Shown here: one piece after another, positions 1-9,722 of the stretch | Position numbering within the stretch: the first letter of the stretch is position 1 | How the letters are laid out: every line of letters begins with the position of its first letter | Assembly (NCBI GenBank): GCA_012729395.1 | Contig: JAAYDF010000171.1 | Location: 1 to 44,041, forward strand | Origin: Phycisphaerae bacterium | GTDB lineage: Bacteria; Planctomycetota; Phycisphaerae; UBA1845; PWPN01 | DNA: 44,041 bases | Reading direction: 5' to 3' | Position numbers and translations under genes: made by a program | The notes under the pieces: model-generated | Database searches by the model: none | What the model saw: the letters and a program-made list of their open reading frames with translations, nothing else | Told to the model about the DNA's origin: nothing

Positions 1-106
1 GCCTAAGCCGAAATCATACGCGAACGCGAGGCTCAACACCAGCAGTGCGGCCTGCGCGAGCGGTTAAACTCCGCGCGTCATGACCCCTCGCCGCACGGCA
101 GTACCA

Positions 107-127
107 TTCATCCTGACACCATTTTTC
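107..127. repeat. Half copy of family-B repeat (TCATCCTGACACC...)
   Basis: This stretch holds TCATCCTGACACC followed by ATTTTTCC. It is the same arm found as inverted pairs at 35250-35343 and 43790-43875. Only one arm is recognisable here, about 170 bases upstream of the DUF1080 gene. I read it as a solitary or decayed copy. Confidence 0.75.
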
Positions 128-292
128 CGCTGGCACCTTTCTTTGCGTTGGCGCAGGATTACGGGGATACTAACGCGGCGGTGGGAGCGCTATGGTCCAT
201 CAACCGCGAAGGAGTCCATGATGTTCACGCGACAGGGTATGCGGCCGCGGTACTCGCCGATGAGCGGTTGTGTCCATCTCGGAGTCGGGGGG

Positions 293-1576
293 ATGATGCG
301 GGTTGCCGGCCTGGTCCTGGTTGTTGAGGCGTGTGTTTTGGCCGACCAGCCGGCCAGTGCTCCGGCCAGCCAACCGGCGTGGCAGTCGTTGTTTAACGGC
401 CGCGATTTGGCCGGCTGGCATGGTGTCGGCGGAGCCCGCTGGGCGGTGGCGGGCGGCGAGATTGTCGGGCAGACGGGTGACGGCTCGTATGGCTGGCTGG
501 TCACCGATCGGCCTTACGATGACTTTGTTTTCGAGTTTGAGTGTCGGCACGAAGTTGCGGGCAACAGCGGCATTCAATTCCGAAGTCACGTCGTCGATGG
601 TGTGATGTACGGATACCAGGCGGAGTTCGACCCGCGGCCTGAGCATGGCACCGGGGGTGTGTACGAGCAGGGTGGCCGAGGGTGGCTGCACAAGCCCGAC
701 GCCCGCGGTCTGGCGGCCATGAAGCCGATGGAATGGAACCGCTACCGCATTCGGGCCGTCGGCGATCACATCCAGTTGTTCGTCAATGACGTGCCGACGG
801 TGGACTTCCGCGACACCCAGGCTCGCGGCGGGATCATCGCCCTGCAGATCCACAGCGGGCAGCAGCCCATGACTGTCCGCTGGCGAAACCTGCGGATCAA
901 GGAGCTCAGCGAAGGCGGAGCATGGATGCCGATCTTCGATGGCCGGACGCTCAAGGGCTGGCATACCCAGGGCGAGCCCGACGTGTGGCGTGTGGAAGAG
1001 AAGGCCATTGTCGGCGAGTTGGTCAAGCCGTCGCCCTACGCTTACCTGGTGACCGACGCCTCGTTCGGCGATTTCGAGCTGAAGCTCCACATGCGTTACG
1101 AGACGAACAGCGGCAACAGCGGGGTATTTTTCTGGTCGACGTTCCCGCCGCAGTGCGCTCGATGCGAGGAGGTCGTTCGCGGTTTGCCGCGTGACGTGTC
1201 GGTGTTCAAGTGTCCCAAGTGCGGGCACGACAAGGCTGTGCCGCTTCCCCAGCGGGTGCACATTCACGGCCCGCAGGCGGAATTCGCTCCGCCGAGGCAG
1301 AACACCGGCGGTCTGTACGATGCGCGCATTGGCCGATGGATCAACGAGGACCAGTTCAACGAGATGATGCACAGGATGCATCGATTCGAGGAGTGGAACG
1401 AGCTGCGGATCATCGCGGCGGGCAAGGATGTGCTCGTCTACCTCAACGGCTACCGTGTGAGCGAGGTACGGGGTTACGACTTCCCCGAAGAGGGACAGAT
1501 TGCCTTGCAGCTTCACTCGGGCAACGCGATGCGAGTTCGTTTCAAGGATCTTCAAGTCCGCCGCCTGGGTTCGTAG
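293..1576 (+). CDS. Secreted protein with two DUF1080 (3-keto-disaccharide hydrolase-like) domains
   Basis: The protein is about 427 aa. It starts with a short MMR n-region and a hydrophobic stretch ending near VLADQPAS, so it is probably exported. The start at 293 is chosen because GGAG at 281-284 lies 8 bases upstream; the open frame runs back to 80 but adds an unlikely N-terminus. Two tandem jelly-roll domains follow, each opening with the family pattern (SLFNGRDLAGWHG and PIFDGRTLKGWHT) and each with a GNSGI/VFF block and a late ALQIHSG/ALQLHSG block. The family (PF06439) acts on 3-keto-glycosides or binds glycans and is much expanded in Planctomycetota. The second domain carries an inserted CxxC-x15-CxxC pair (1154-1222) that looks like a zinc ribbon. 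The gene is convergent with the BatA gene. Confidence 0.85.
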   Translation: MMRVAGLVLVVEACVLADQPASAPASQPAWQSLFNGRDLAGWHGVGGARWAVAGGEIVGQTGDGSYGWLVTDRPYDDFVFEFECRHEVAGNSGIQFRSHVVDGVMYGYQAEFDPRPEHGTGGVYEQGGRGWLHKPDARGLAAMKPMEWNRYRIRAVGDHIQLFVNDVPTVDFRDTQARGGIIALQIHSGQQPMTVRWRNLRIKELSEGGAWMPIFDGRTLKGWHTQGEPDVWRVEEKAIVGELVKPSPYAYLVTDASFGDFELKLHMRYETNSGNSGVFFWSTFPPQCARCEEVVRGLPRDVSVFKCPKCGHDKAVPLPQRVHIHGPQAEFAPPRQNTGGLYDARIGRWINEDQFNEMMHRMHRFEEWNELRIIAAGKDVLVYLNGYRVSEVRGYDFPEEGQIALQLHSGNAMRVRFKDLQVRRLGS

Positions 1577-1633
1577 CGATGGACCGTTGGGGGATCCTTC
1601 GCTATTTTGCTGGTTCACTTCGTCCATGGTGAA

Positions 1634-1653
1634 CCGGGGGTTGTCACCCCCGG
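1634..1653 (+). terminator. Terminator-like hairpin after the DUF1080 gene
   Basis: A perfect 8-bp stem, CCGGGGGT (1634-1641) with ACCCCCGG (1646-1653), closes a TGTC loop 57 bases after the stop codon and is followed by CTCGTTTG. The T-run is weak, so it may terminate poorly on its own. It lies between convergent genes and could serve both strands. Confidence 0.5.
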
Positions 1654-1673
1654 CTCGTTTGCGATTGCGATGA

Positions 1674-1709
1674 CTTGCTCACTTGTTGACTCGCTCAGTT
1701 GCTTGCTCA
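1674..1709. repeat. Short 8-nt satellite at the BatA 3' end
   Basis: Degenerate 8-base units (CTTGCTCA, CTTGTTGA, CTCGCTCA, then GTTG and CTTGCTCA) run directly up to the BatA stop codon at 1707-1709. They do not extend into the protein. No function is apparent. Confidence 0.5.
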
Positions 1710-3704
1710 GATGAAGACGCGTTTATTGTAGACGAACCACTCGATGAGCAGGACGACGCCGAGCAAGGCGAGGAGATAGGGCCATAGTGGGCGTTGCAGG
1801 TTCTCAGTGCCTTGGCCGGTTTGGACTTGGCCGCCGCCGATGTGGAAATCCAGGTGCGGAGCGATGAAGCTCTCTTCCTCGCCGAGCAGGCTGACGGCGC
1901 GGACCTCCTGCCCGGTCTGGGCGGCGGGGACACGATAAAAGCCGACCGAATCCGTCTGGCCATAGGTCGCCAGGCCGTCGGCCCGGATGGCGACCTCCTC
2001 CTCCCGGTTGTCGGGTCGCTTCACGACGGCGCGGGTCAGTCCGGGGCGTACGGGCACGCTGATCGCCTGTCCCGGCCGCGTGGGCGTCTGCCGACCGCCG
2101 GCGGTGTCGCCGGCAAGGTACCGCATGGTGTTGTGCATGAAGACCACCAGACCGACGTCGAAGACCCAGCTCGTATTGAGCATCTCGCGGCTCTCGTCGA
2201 AGAAGGTAAACGCGCAGATCAGGTACCGATGCCGTTCCTGCTGCAGGAGGCTGAGGACAGGGCCGTTGCTCGCCTCGATGAGTGTCGTCGCCTGAGCGGG
2301 GAGTTGCAGCTTATGCCAGGAGAACACCGACAGCGTGCCGACGGCCACGTGCCGGAGGACCGGATGCGTATCGTCCCAGTCGAGGATGATGTCGGTGTCG
2401 GTGATTGGGCCTTTCTCGACCTCGTCGATCAGCGGCACGCCGCCGAAGAAGAGGTAGTTACCAGGAGGCAACCGTTCCGTCGAGTGTCCGTCGAAGACGA
2501 CGACTTCATAACGGCACCGGCCGGCGTCGATGAGTTTGTCGGCCGGCGCGTTCTCGTACTCGTCGGGCGTCCACACGTCGTAGCCGGCCAAGGGTAGAGC
2601 GGCCATGAGGTTGCGCAAGTAGCGGTTGCCGGGCGTCACGAGCAAAGCGGACATGGCCCGCGGCGCGCCGACGACCGCGAAGGCCCGGTTGTCGATATCG
2701 AGATCGTCCGCACGAACCAAGCGGACTTCGATCTCCGCCGCGGTCTCGAACGTGAGGTCAAACGTCACCGCCGTGTCGCTGCCCTCGGCGGGCATGCCCG
2801 CGCCCGGCAGGCTGCCTAGTTGCTCGTCGCCGGCCATCGGAGCCAGATCACGCACCGTGCGCACGTCGCGAAGCCGGCCGTCCACGAACAGCGATACGTC
2901 CGTGGTCACGGGCGTACCACCGAAGTTACGAATGCGGGCCAGGACGCTGACCTGCTCCGGCCGTTCGTAGTGTCGGCGCACGTCGAGATCCACGATGCCC
3001 ACGTTGTCCTTCGCCTCACCGACGCGTAACACCTCCAGTCGCCCTCGCTGCACGACGACCTGGTCGGCGTCGGGCAGCCGGCCGTCGGTGAGCAGCAGGA
3101 AGCTCGACCAGGTGACGTCCGACGCCTCGGTGTAGGTATCCTCGCCGACGGGCGTCGAGTGGGCCTCGGCGAGCTGCATGGCCTCGTGCAGTCGGCCGGC
3201 GGCGTCGCTCTGGGTGATCGACTCGATCGCCCGGCGGAGTACCTGCTTGTCGTCGGTGAACGGGGCGAGCACGGCGGCGCGGTCGGCGAAGGTGATGATC
3301 ATGGCCCGGCTGGCGGTGCTCATGCCGTCGACGATTCGGCCGGCGTGCTCCTTGGCGATATCGAGGCGGCTGCGGTCGCCCTCTTCGCGGGCGGCCATGG
3401 ACGCCGACCGGTCGATGAGCAGCACGATGGACTGTTCCACGTCCGCCTTGCCGCCGCGGATGGGCTCACTGATGGCCAAGGCGGCCAGCAGGAGGACCAG
3501 TAGTTGCAGGATGAGCAGCAGGCTGGAACGCAACCGCTGGAACGGCGAGTTGACCCGCAGATCCTCGACCGCCCGACGCCAGAGCAAGGTCGAGGCGATG
3601 GGCAACTGCCGCCGCCTGAGCTTGAGGAAGTAGAGCAACACCAGCGGCGGCACGGTGGCCAGCAGCGCCGCCAACGGGATATACCACGGGGCCAGGAATC
3701 TCAT
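1707..3704 (-). CDS. BatA-family VWA membrane protein
   Basis: This 665-aa protein has the BatA N-terminus: a membrane segment at about 8-26, the juxtamembrane FLKLRRRQ motif, and a second membrane segment at about 61-80. A von Willebrand A domain follows with an intact MIDAS DRSAS motif (D98, S100, S102). A membrane segment close to the C-terminus ends in a short YNKRVFI tail. Proteins of this family work with MoxR AAA+ ATPases and DUF58 proteins in cell-envelope or stress functions (the Bat aerotolerance loci); the substrate is unknown. Its ATG overlaps the stop codon of the upstream DUF58 gene (ATGA, 3701-3704), which indicates translational coupling. No separate BatB, BatD or BatE gene is visible. 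Confidence 0.85.
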   Translation of the reverse strand: MRFLAPWYIPLAALLATVPPLVLLYFLKLRRRQLPIASTLLWRRAVEDLRVNSPFQRLRSSLLLILQLLVLLLAALAISEPIRGGKADVEQSIVLLIDRSASMAAREEGDRSRLDIAKEHAGRIVDGMSTASRAMIITFADRAAVLAPFTDDKQVLRRAIESITQSDAAGRLHEAMQLAEAHSTPVGEDTYTEASDVTWSSFLLLTDGRLPDADQVVVQRGRLEVLRVGEAKDNVGIVDLDVRRHYERPEQVSVLARIRNFGGTPVTTDVSLFVDGRLRDVRTVRDLAPMAGDEQLGSLPGAGMPAEGSDTAVTFDLTFETAAEIEVRLVRADDLDIDNRAFAVVGAPRAMSALLVTPGNRYLRNLMAALPLAGYDVWTPDEYENAPADKLIDAGRCRYEVVVFDGHSTERLPPGNYLFFGGVPLIDEVEKGPITDTDIILDWDDTHPVLRHVAVGTLSVFSWHKLQLPAQATTLIEASNGPVLSLLQQERHRYLICAFTFFDESREMLNTSWVFDVGLVVFMHNTMRYLAGDTAGGRQTPTRPGQAISVPVRPGLTRAVVKRPDNREEEVAIRADGLATYGQTDSVGFYRVPAAQTGQEVRAVSLLGEEESFIAPHLDFHIGGGQVQTGQGTENLQRPLWPYLLALLGVVLLIEWFVYNKRVFI

Positions 3705-4597
3705 TTGAGCAGCCCTCGCCGACGCAGGTAAGTGAGCACGAGCTGGTCGAACGGCACCTCGGTGCTCGTGAACAGGTACACGATGCCTCGCCGGCGGCAG
3801 AAATCCTGCAGCCCGCGACAGTAGGCGTTGAGGTTCTGCTTGTAGCGGTTGAGCAGGGCCCGGCTGATGGTGATCTCGGCGAGGTCGCCGTCCTCGACGT
3901 CGCGCAACTGCAGGTCGCCGGTCAGATCGGGGCTGATCTCCTGCGGTGAGAGCATCTGCACGACGTAGAGGTCATAGTGCCGGCCGATGAGGTAGCGCAA
4001 CCCCTCCTCATAGCCGCCCTTGTCCATGAAATCGCTGAGCAGCAGGACCACGCCGCGCTGCGGATGGCGGATCGCGAACTGGCGGCAGGCGGCGGTCATG
4101 TTGCCCGCGCCGCCGGTTTCGAGCGCGCTCAGGTGCCCGAGCACTTTCGAGACCAGGTGTCGGCCGCGGACACCGGCCAGCTCCGGGCCGAAGCGGTCCG
4201 ACCAGCCGCACAGCGTCACCCGGTTGTATTTGGCCAGCCCGATGTAGGCGATCGCCGCCGCCACCCGCTTGGCGTACCACAACTTGGCCGGCTCGCCGAA
4301 GTCCATCGACCCGCTGGTGTCCACCAGGACGCTGACGTGCAGATCCTCTTCCTCGAAGAACAGCTTAATGAACAGCCGTTCGAGTCGGCCGTAGATGTTC
4401 CAGTCCAGGAAGCGCAGGTCGTCGCCGACGACGTAGTTGCGGTAGTCGGCAAACTCGACCGACTGCCCTTTGCGTTTGGATCGCCGCTCGCCCTTCATCC
4501 GCCCGGCGAAGATCCGCCGCGACACGATGTCCAGGCGCTCCAGCCGCCCGATGAACTCGGGGTCGAGCAGGTCCGTCGATTTCGTAGCGCTTGCCAT
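3701..4597 (-). CDS. DUF58 domain protein (MoxR partner)
   Basis: The protein is about 298 aa, soluble, with the DUF58 signature LDWNIYGRLERLFIKLF followed by a VWA-like MIDAS (VDTSGSM) and a conserved VVLLLSDFMDKGGY segment. DUF58 proteins are VWA-like partners of MoxR ATPases. The start is set at the ATG at 4597 (MASATKSTDLLDPEF), where family homology begins; a GTG at 4627 is in frame but falls in repeat sequence. No strong Shine-Dalgarno is seen, so the exact start is uncertain. It overlaps BatA by 4 bases. A 195-base repeat-bearing gap separates it from MoxR. Confidence 0.87.
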   Translation of the reverse strand: MASATKSTDLLDPEFIGRLERLDIVSRRIFAGRMKGERRSKRKGQSVEFADYRNYVVGDDLRFLDWNIYGRLERLFIKLFFEEEDLHVSVLVDTSGSMDFGEPAKLWYAKRVAAAIAYIGLAKYNRVTLCGWSDRFGPELAGVRGRHLVSKVLGHLSALETGGAGNMTAACRQFAIRHPQRGVVLLLSDFMDKGGYEEGLRYLIGRHYDLYVVQMLSPQEISPDLTGDLQLRDVEDGDLAEITISRALLNRYKQNLNAYCRGLQDFCRRRGIVYLFTSTEVPFDQLVLTYLRRRGLLK

Positions 4598-4621
4598 CAC
4601 ATCACCGGGAAAGAAACGATC

Positions 4622-4817
4622 AACCACAGATGAACACAGATGAACACGGATGAAGAAGACACGTTAACTGATGGAACCATCACTTCCTCCGTCAACTCGC
4701 TTGTCTCAGGTTCGACTGTTCTCATCTACCTGTCCTCCCAAGCAGCCTCTCTGCGCAGCAACTCACAACATGCCTCTGCCCTGTCCGTTCTCATCCGTGT
4801 TCATCCGTGGTTCCTTC
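4622..4817. repeat. Inverted-repeat element (ACAGATGAACACGGATGAA family) between moxR and DUF58
   Basis: The left end (4622-4658) contains ACAGATGAACACAGATGAAC and then ACGGATGAAGAAG. The right end (4790-4817) is its approximate reverse complement, TCATCCGTGTTCATCCGTGG plus TTCCTTCTCC. They flank about 130 bases with no gene. A third arm lies at 39843-39870. The arrangement looks like a small non-coding mobile or REP-type element that split an originally tight moxR-DUF58 operon. It ends 5 bases before the MoxR stop codon. Confidence 0.7.
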
Positions 4818-4822
4818 TCCTC

Positions 4823-5842
<1,020 letters not shown>

Positions 5843-5894
5843 GAAACCGGTCTCCTGTGTATTGCCTCAGGCATAAGCCTTCGATCGTCGCACT

Positions 5895-5972
5895 CCGTAG
5901 CGGTCGCCCCCCGCGGCGACCGGTGTCCGTAGCGGTCGCCCCCCGTGGCGACCGGCGGCGACGCAGCCGCCG
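5895..5972. repeat. Two family-A REPs plus hairpin downstream of the RAYT gene
   Basis: Two near-identical 29-nt palindromic units (5895-5923 and 5927-5955) begin CCGTAGCGGTCGCC and end GGCGACCGG. A second hairpin follows, CGGCGGC (5953-5959) with GCCGCCG (5966-5972), ending one base before the transposase stop codon. The same two-hairpin arrangement recurs at 23915-23992. Confidence 0.9.
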
Positions 5973-6467
5973 TCATATCTCGACGAAAACCTTCGTCCAG
6001 GGCCAATCATCCCATTTCTCAACCAAACCAGCACGAACCGGACTATTCACGATGTACCGCGCAACATTCTCCACAGTCTCCGACGCACGGCAGACGTGGT
6101 CATTTGCCGAGCGCTGCCACAAAGGGGCATGGCCGCCCGTCTTCATGAACTCATGCGTGGTGAAGCTCTTGAAGGAATCCAACCACTTGGCGATGGGTAT
6201 TCCGGAGGCTCCCGGCGACAGAAGCACATGAAGATGGTCAGGCATGAGACAGTAGCAGAACAAGTCGTAACGCAGCCGGCAGCCGTAGAAGTCCACGTTA
6301 CCACAGATCACCTGTGCGAAAGCAGGATCGTCGGTGACGACGTATTCTGCGCAGATGGTCAAATGCGTCGGCACATCCGCAGCGTAATCGTGATCGGGCA
6401 GGCGCACCGCGTGACTCTTGTCGTAGGTGCGCCAGGCTTCCTGTGCGGGTCTGGAGGATCGACGCAT
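5973..6467 (-). CDS. REP-associated tyrosine transposase (RAYT, Y1/IS200-like)
   Basis: The protein is 164 aa. It has the HUH-type motif in CLMPDHLHVLLSP (H78, H80), the PLWQRS..DH segment, and the C-terminal RYIVNSPVRAGLVEKWDDWPW block in which Y138 aligns with the catalytic tyrosine of E. coli TnpA-REP. RAYTs are domesticated single-strand transposases that process REP hairpins. The ATG at 6467 (MRRSSRPAQEAW) is preferred; an in-frame GTG at 6497 lies inside a REP. The gene is bracketed by family-A REPs in opposite orientation, as expected for a RAYT with its cognate REPs. It interrupts the VWA-MoxR gene cluster. All key residues are present, so it may be active. Confidence 0.92.
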   Translation of the reverse strand: MRRSSRPAQEAWRTYDKSHAVRLPDHDYAADVPTHLTICAEYVVTDDPAFAQVICGNVDFYGCRLRYDLFCYCLMPDHLHVLLSPGASGIPIAKWLDSFKSFTTHEFMKTGGHAPLWQRSANDHVCRASETVENVARYIVNSPVRAGLVEKWDDWPWTKVFVEI

Positions 6468-6486
6468 ATCACAGTTCCCATTCTCG

Positions 6487-6513
6487 CCGGTCGCCACGGG
6501 GGGCGACCGCTAC
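6487..6513. repeat. Inverted family-A REP upstream of the RAYT gene
   Basis: This copy reads CCGGTCGCC...GGCGACCGCTAC, the reverse complement of the copies at 5895-5955. It starts 20 bases upstream of the transposase ATG and ends 3 bases before the stop codon of the VWA gene (TAG, 6517-6519). Confidence 0.9.
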
Positions 6514-6516
6514 CTT

Positions 6517-9500
6517 CTACTCCTTCTCCTCCCGGCCGCGGTCATCCAGCTCCTCGCGGGCACGCCGTTTGGCTTTGAGCAGTCGGGAGGTCACGTCGTC
6601 GGTTCGGCCGGGCTTACGGCCCTTGCCGGGCTCGCTGGCGGGATCCTGGGCGCTGGCGGCGGCGGTGCCCAGCGAACGGGTCAGATCCTCGGCCGGTTTG
6701 CCGGCCTGGGCATCGCCGACGTCGAAGCGAGCCTTGCGGTCCGCGACCGGTTCGAGCGGAATGGTCGTCGACTCGGTTGCCGGACGCTTGGCCGGCACGT
6801 CCATGTCCTCGCGCACCTTGTCCCGCACGCCCTTGAGCTGGGTGATGGACTCCGCACTGCGTTGCCCGACGCGTCCCAGCGCCGCCACGCTCGCGGTGAA
6901 GAACCGCACGGCCGGCACGATGTACTGATACCGAATCGCCCAACCGACGCTTTCCGCCAGAAGGAACGCGAGTCCCGCATAGAACGTCGCGGCCAGGAAC
7001 CCGGGCCACGTCGCCAGGTCGAATGGCCCGCGAGCCGTCCAGAGGACCGCCAGCGCAACCACCAGCACCGCCAGCTCGACATAGACGGACATCGCCAGCC
7101 ATGACGCCAGCCTTCGCCCGGCCACGTCCAGCAGGAACAGCGGCAGCAGGATCCACTGCACCACCCATCGCCACACCGGCTGCCGGGAGACCACCGGCGG
7201 CAAGTTGCGGCTGAAGACCTCCTCGGTGCGTGGTTCCAGGTCGGCGAAGACCCGCCCGCCGGTCCGCTCCGCCGTCTTGTAGAGCAGGCTCAGGTTCGTC
7301 CCGAGTTCGCGGAACTCGGGCGAATAGGGCAGGCTCAGGCCTGTGCGGATCATGCCGCGTTCGCGGTCCGGCGTGCTGTACTGCAGATTCACCAGGTAAT
7401 TGCCGTGCTCGGTGACGTCGAACGAGGCCTCGTAGCGTCCCGGGCCGGTCTGACTGAGGTACAGAGGCTTCTGCTCCATGCCCGGCGTCAGCAGCCGGCC
7501 GCCGATGCTGAGGAAGTTGAGGAACGACGCGTCGCGATTGAGGGCCTCGACCACCACGTATCCCCGGTTGCCCTCCAGTCGGGTGAGCACGTCGAAATCC
7601 GCGGAGGCCTCTTGCCGCGCGACCAGCCGCACCAACTGGGCCCAGAACCGTCCGAACTTCTCCCAGCCCACCCAGTTGCCGCCCCACTTGGGCCACCATC
7701 CGCTGGTGAAGACGGCCATGCGGCCCATCTCGTAATGCCAGTGGGCCAGCACGGGGTCATCGCCGTCGCTACCCCGGCGGAACATAGGCATGATGCAGTC
7801 GGGCTTGGCCTGCGTCATGACCAGACCGCCCAACTGTGGCACCTCCTGCGGGGCGATGCCCTGCGTCGCCTGCGAGAAGCCCGGCAACAACTGCGGGCTG
7901 AAAGGCTGGTCGTCGATCAACGGTCGGCGGACGACTTTGGCCTCCTTGACGAAGATCTGCGGGAGCTGCTTGGGGTTCTTGACCGCGTAGAACCGCCCTT
8001 TGGTCTGCCGGGCGATGTCCTTGAGCGGCTGCTCCAGCACGTGCGAGCCGTAGCCGATGCCCACCGTCGAGCAGGTGATCTGGTTGTCGACCATGGTCTG
8101 AATGACCGCGGAGGATGGCGGGGATGGATCGCCGTCGCTGATAATCACCATGTGCCGCTGGCTGGCGTCCTGCAGGCCCATCAGGCCATTGACCGCGATG
8201 CGCATGGTGCTGTCGAAGTCCGGCATGTCGCCGATCTGCATTTGCCGGATCTTGCGTTTGATACCCGCTTTGTCCGTCACCGCCGCGAGAGGCACATCCC
8301 AGTTCGGCCCGCCCACGCGGAACGAATAACACAGCACGCCCAGGTAATCGAGCGAGCTGATCGTATCCACACTGGCCATGGCCACCTGCTCGCCCCAGTA
8401 GTTGCCGCGTGAGATCTCGCAACTGTGCATGATGATGACCAGGGCCCCGCGCGGCATGATCTTCTTGTGCTTGACCTCGAAGGAGACGGGGCTGACCTCC
8501 TCGACCGGCGAGCCGATCCAGCCGCCCGCACCGAAGCCCTCGTCACCGCCGGTCATAATCAGCCCGCCCCCGAAGTCCCGCACATAGCTGGCCAGTGCCT
8601 CGTGCTGTTCACGGGTGAAGGTATCCGCCGAGATGTTGGCCAGCACCGTCACCCCGTACTCCTGCAGCTTGAGCAGGTCGATGTGGACCTCGTCCACCCC
8701 GCGGATCTCGGCATCGATCTTCTCGCGACGCAGGGCTTCGTACAACGACTGATCATCCGTGGCATTGGGACGCGTGACGATAAGCACGCGGCCCTGGTCA
8801 TCGACGAAGGTGAAGGCCGTCGCCCGGTTGTTCTCGGCGATGGCGTCGTCCGTGGGCACCAGCGGGGCGACCCGCGCATCGAAACGATGCACGCCGCCGG
8901 ACGGCAGCTCGATGGGGATGTCGAACCGATTGGGCTGCATGCCGCCGGCCAGCTCGATGATCGGGTCGGACAGTGGCACCTCTACGTCATTGTGGTACAG
9001 GGTCAATTTGGCCCGTGTCGGCCGCCGACTCTTGAGGATCATGCGGACCGGAATGGTCGTATCCCGGCCGGCCTGAGAGGGCACCACCAGCCGATCGAAC
9101 AGGATCTCCGCGTCGCGGCGGTACTGCAGCGGCAGCACGTCGACCACGATTCCGTTGGCGGCCGCGATCTCGACCTCGTCGGCCAGGTTGCCCGCGTTCT
9201 CGTTCCCGTCGCTCAGCAGCACGACCCGGCGGGCGAAGCCCTCGGGAAACGAGGCGATGGCCATGCGCAGACCTGCCGCCAGGTTCGTCCGGTCCGGCTC
9301 CTGGGCCATGCCGAACCCGAATACCTCGACCCCGCCGCGGCTGGGGATCATGTCCACGTCCGCCTGCCCGTCCGCACTGATGACGCCCACACGGTCGTCG
9401 CGCTCCGCCGAGGCCGCCACCTGCCTGATGTACTGCTGGGAGGCTTCCCGCAGGTCGTCCGGGATGCTCCGCGAGCGATCGAGCACGAACAACACCGCCA

Positions 9501-9714
9501 CGCGATCGTTGCGCCGCACGATCTCCACACGAGCCAAGGCCACCGCCAACGCCGCGATGACCAGACTACGCAGGATAACCGCCAGAATACGCCGCGGCCG
9601 TTCCAGCCCAGCCAGCGACCGCCGCGAGATCACCACCAAGACGGGGATGACCAGCAGCAGCCACAGCCACTCCGGGCGGTCAAACGAAATGGGCGAACTG
9701 ATGCCCAGCATCAT
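6517..9714 (-). CDS. Large membrane protein with VWA, GATase-like and second VWA-like domains
   Basis: The protein has 1065 aa. Two membrane segments (about 17-30 and 42-62) precede a VWA domain with MIDAS DRSRS (D79, S81, S83). A middle region (about 306-410, with FGGGLIMTGGDEGFGAGGW) resembles the class-I glutamine-amidotransferase-like fold of such proteins. A second VWA-like domain follows (about 423-590), but its MIDAS position reads HSCEIS, so metal binding is doubtful. Two or three membrane segments lie at about 855-960, then a charged cytoplasmic tail. This architecture is known in Planctomycetota gene clusters with MoxR. The start is 8 bases after the NHL-permease stop, with CGGAG before ATGATG, suggesting coupling. 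Confidence 0.85.
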   Translation of the reverse strand: MMLGISSPISFDRPEWLWLLLVIPVLVVISRRSLAGLERPRRILAVILRSLVIAALAVALARVEIVRRNDRVAVLFVLDRSRSIPDDLREASQQYIRQVAASAERDDRVGVISADGQADVDMIPSRGGVEVFGFGMAQEPDRTNLAAGLRMAIASFPEGFARRVVLLSDGNENAGNLADEVEIAAANGIVVDVLPLQYRRDAEILFDRLVVPSQAGRDTTIPVRMILKSRRPTRAKLTLYHNDVEVPLSDPIIELAGGMQPNRFDIPIELPSGGVHRFDARVAPLVPTDDAIAENNRATAFTFVDDQGRVLIVTRPNATDDQSLYEALRREKIDAEIRGVDEVHIDLLKLQEYGVTVLANISADTFTREQHEALASYVRDFGGGLIMTGGDEGFGAGGWIGSPVEEVSPVSFEVKHKKIMPRGALVIIMHSCEISRGNYWGEQVAMASVDTISSLDYLGVLCYSFRVGGPNWDVPLAAVTDKAGIKRKIRQMQIGDMPDFDSTMRIAVNGLMGLQDASQRHMVIISDGDPSPPSSAVIQTMVDNQITCSTVGIGYGSHVLEQPLKDIARQTKGRFYAVKNPKQLPQIFVKEAKVVRRPLIDDQPFSPQLLPGFSQATQGIAPQEVPQLGGLVMTQAKPDCIMPMFRRGSDGDDPVLAHWHYEMGRMAVFTSGWWPKWGGNWVGWEKFGRFWAQLVRLVARQEASADFDVLTRLEGNRGYVVVEALNRDASFLNFLSIGGRLLTPGMEQKPLYLSQTGPGRYEASFDVTEHGNYLVNLQYSTPDRERGMIRTGLSLPYSPEFRELGTNLSLLYKTAERTGGRVFADLEPRTEEVFSRNLPPVVSRQPVWRWVVQWILLPLFLLDVAGRRLASWLAMSVYVELAVLVVALAVLWTARGPFDLATWPGFLAATFYAGLAFLLAESVGWAIRYQYIVPAVRFFTASVAALGRVGQRSAESITQLKGVRDKVREDMDVPAKRPATESTTIPLEPVADRKARFDVGDAQAGKPAEDLTRSLGTAAASAQDPASEPGKGRKPGRTDDVTSRLLKAKRRAREELDDRGREEKE

Positions 9715-9722
9715 CGCTCCGG

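Noticed and set aside
1-79. A possible hydrophobic gene start on the minus strand at the window edge
   Set aside because: A stop codon precedes it and no start codon or ribosome binding site is visible; too short to judge.
7-327. An open frame without an ATG start that reads like protein (for example AAVGALWSINREGVHDVHATGYAAAV), overlapping the DUF1080 gene start
   Set aside because: Third codon positions are not GC-rich as in the real genes here, there is no good start codon, and it overlaps a repeat and the DUF1080 gene. It might be a decayed gene end, but I cannot support it.
5973-6513. A conventional insertion sequence with terminal repeats and target duplication
   Set aside because: The flanking repeats are REP palindromes rather than IS ends, the enzyme is of the RAYT type, and no target-site duplication is seen.
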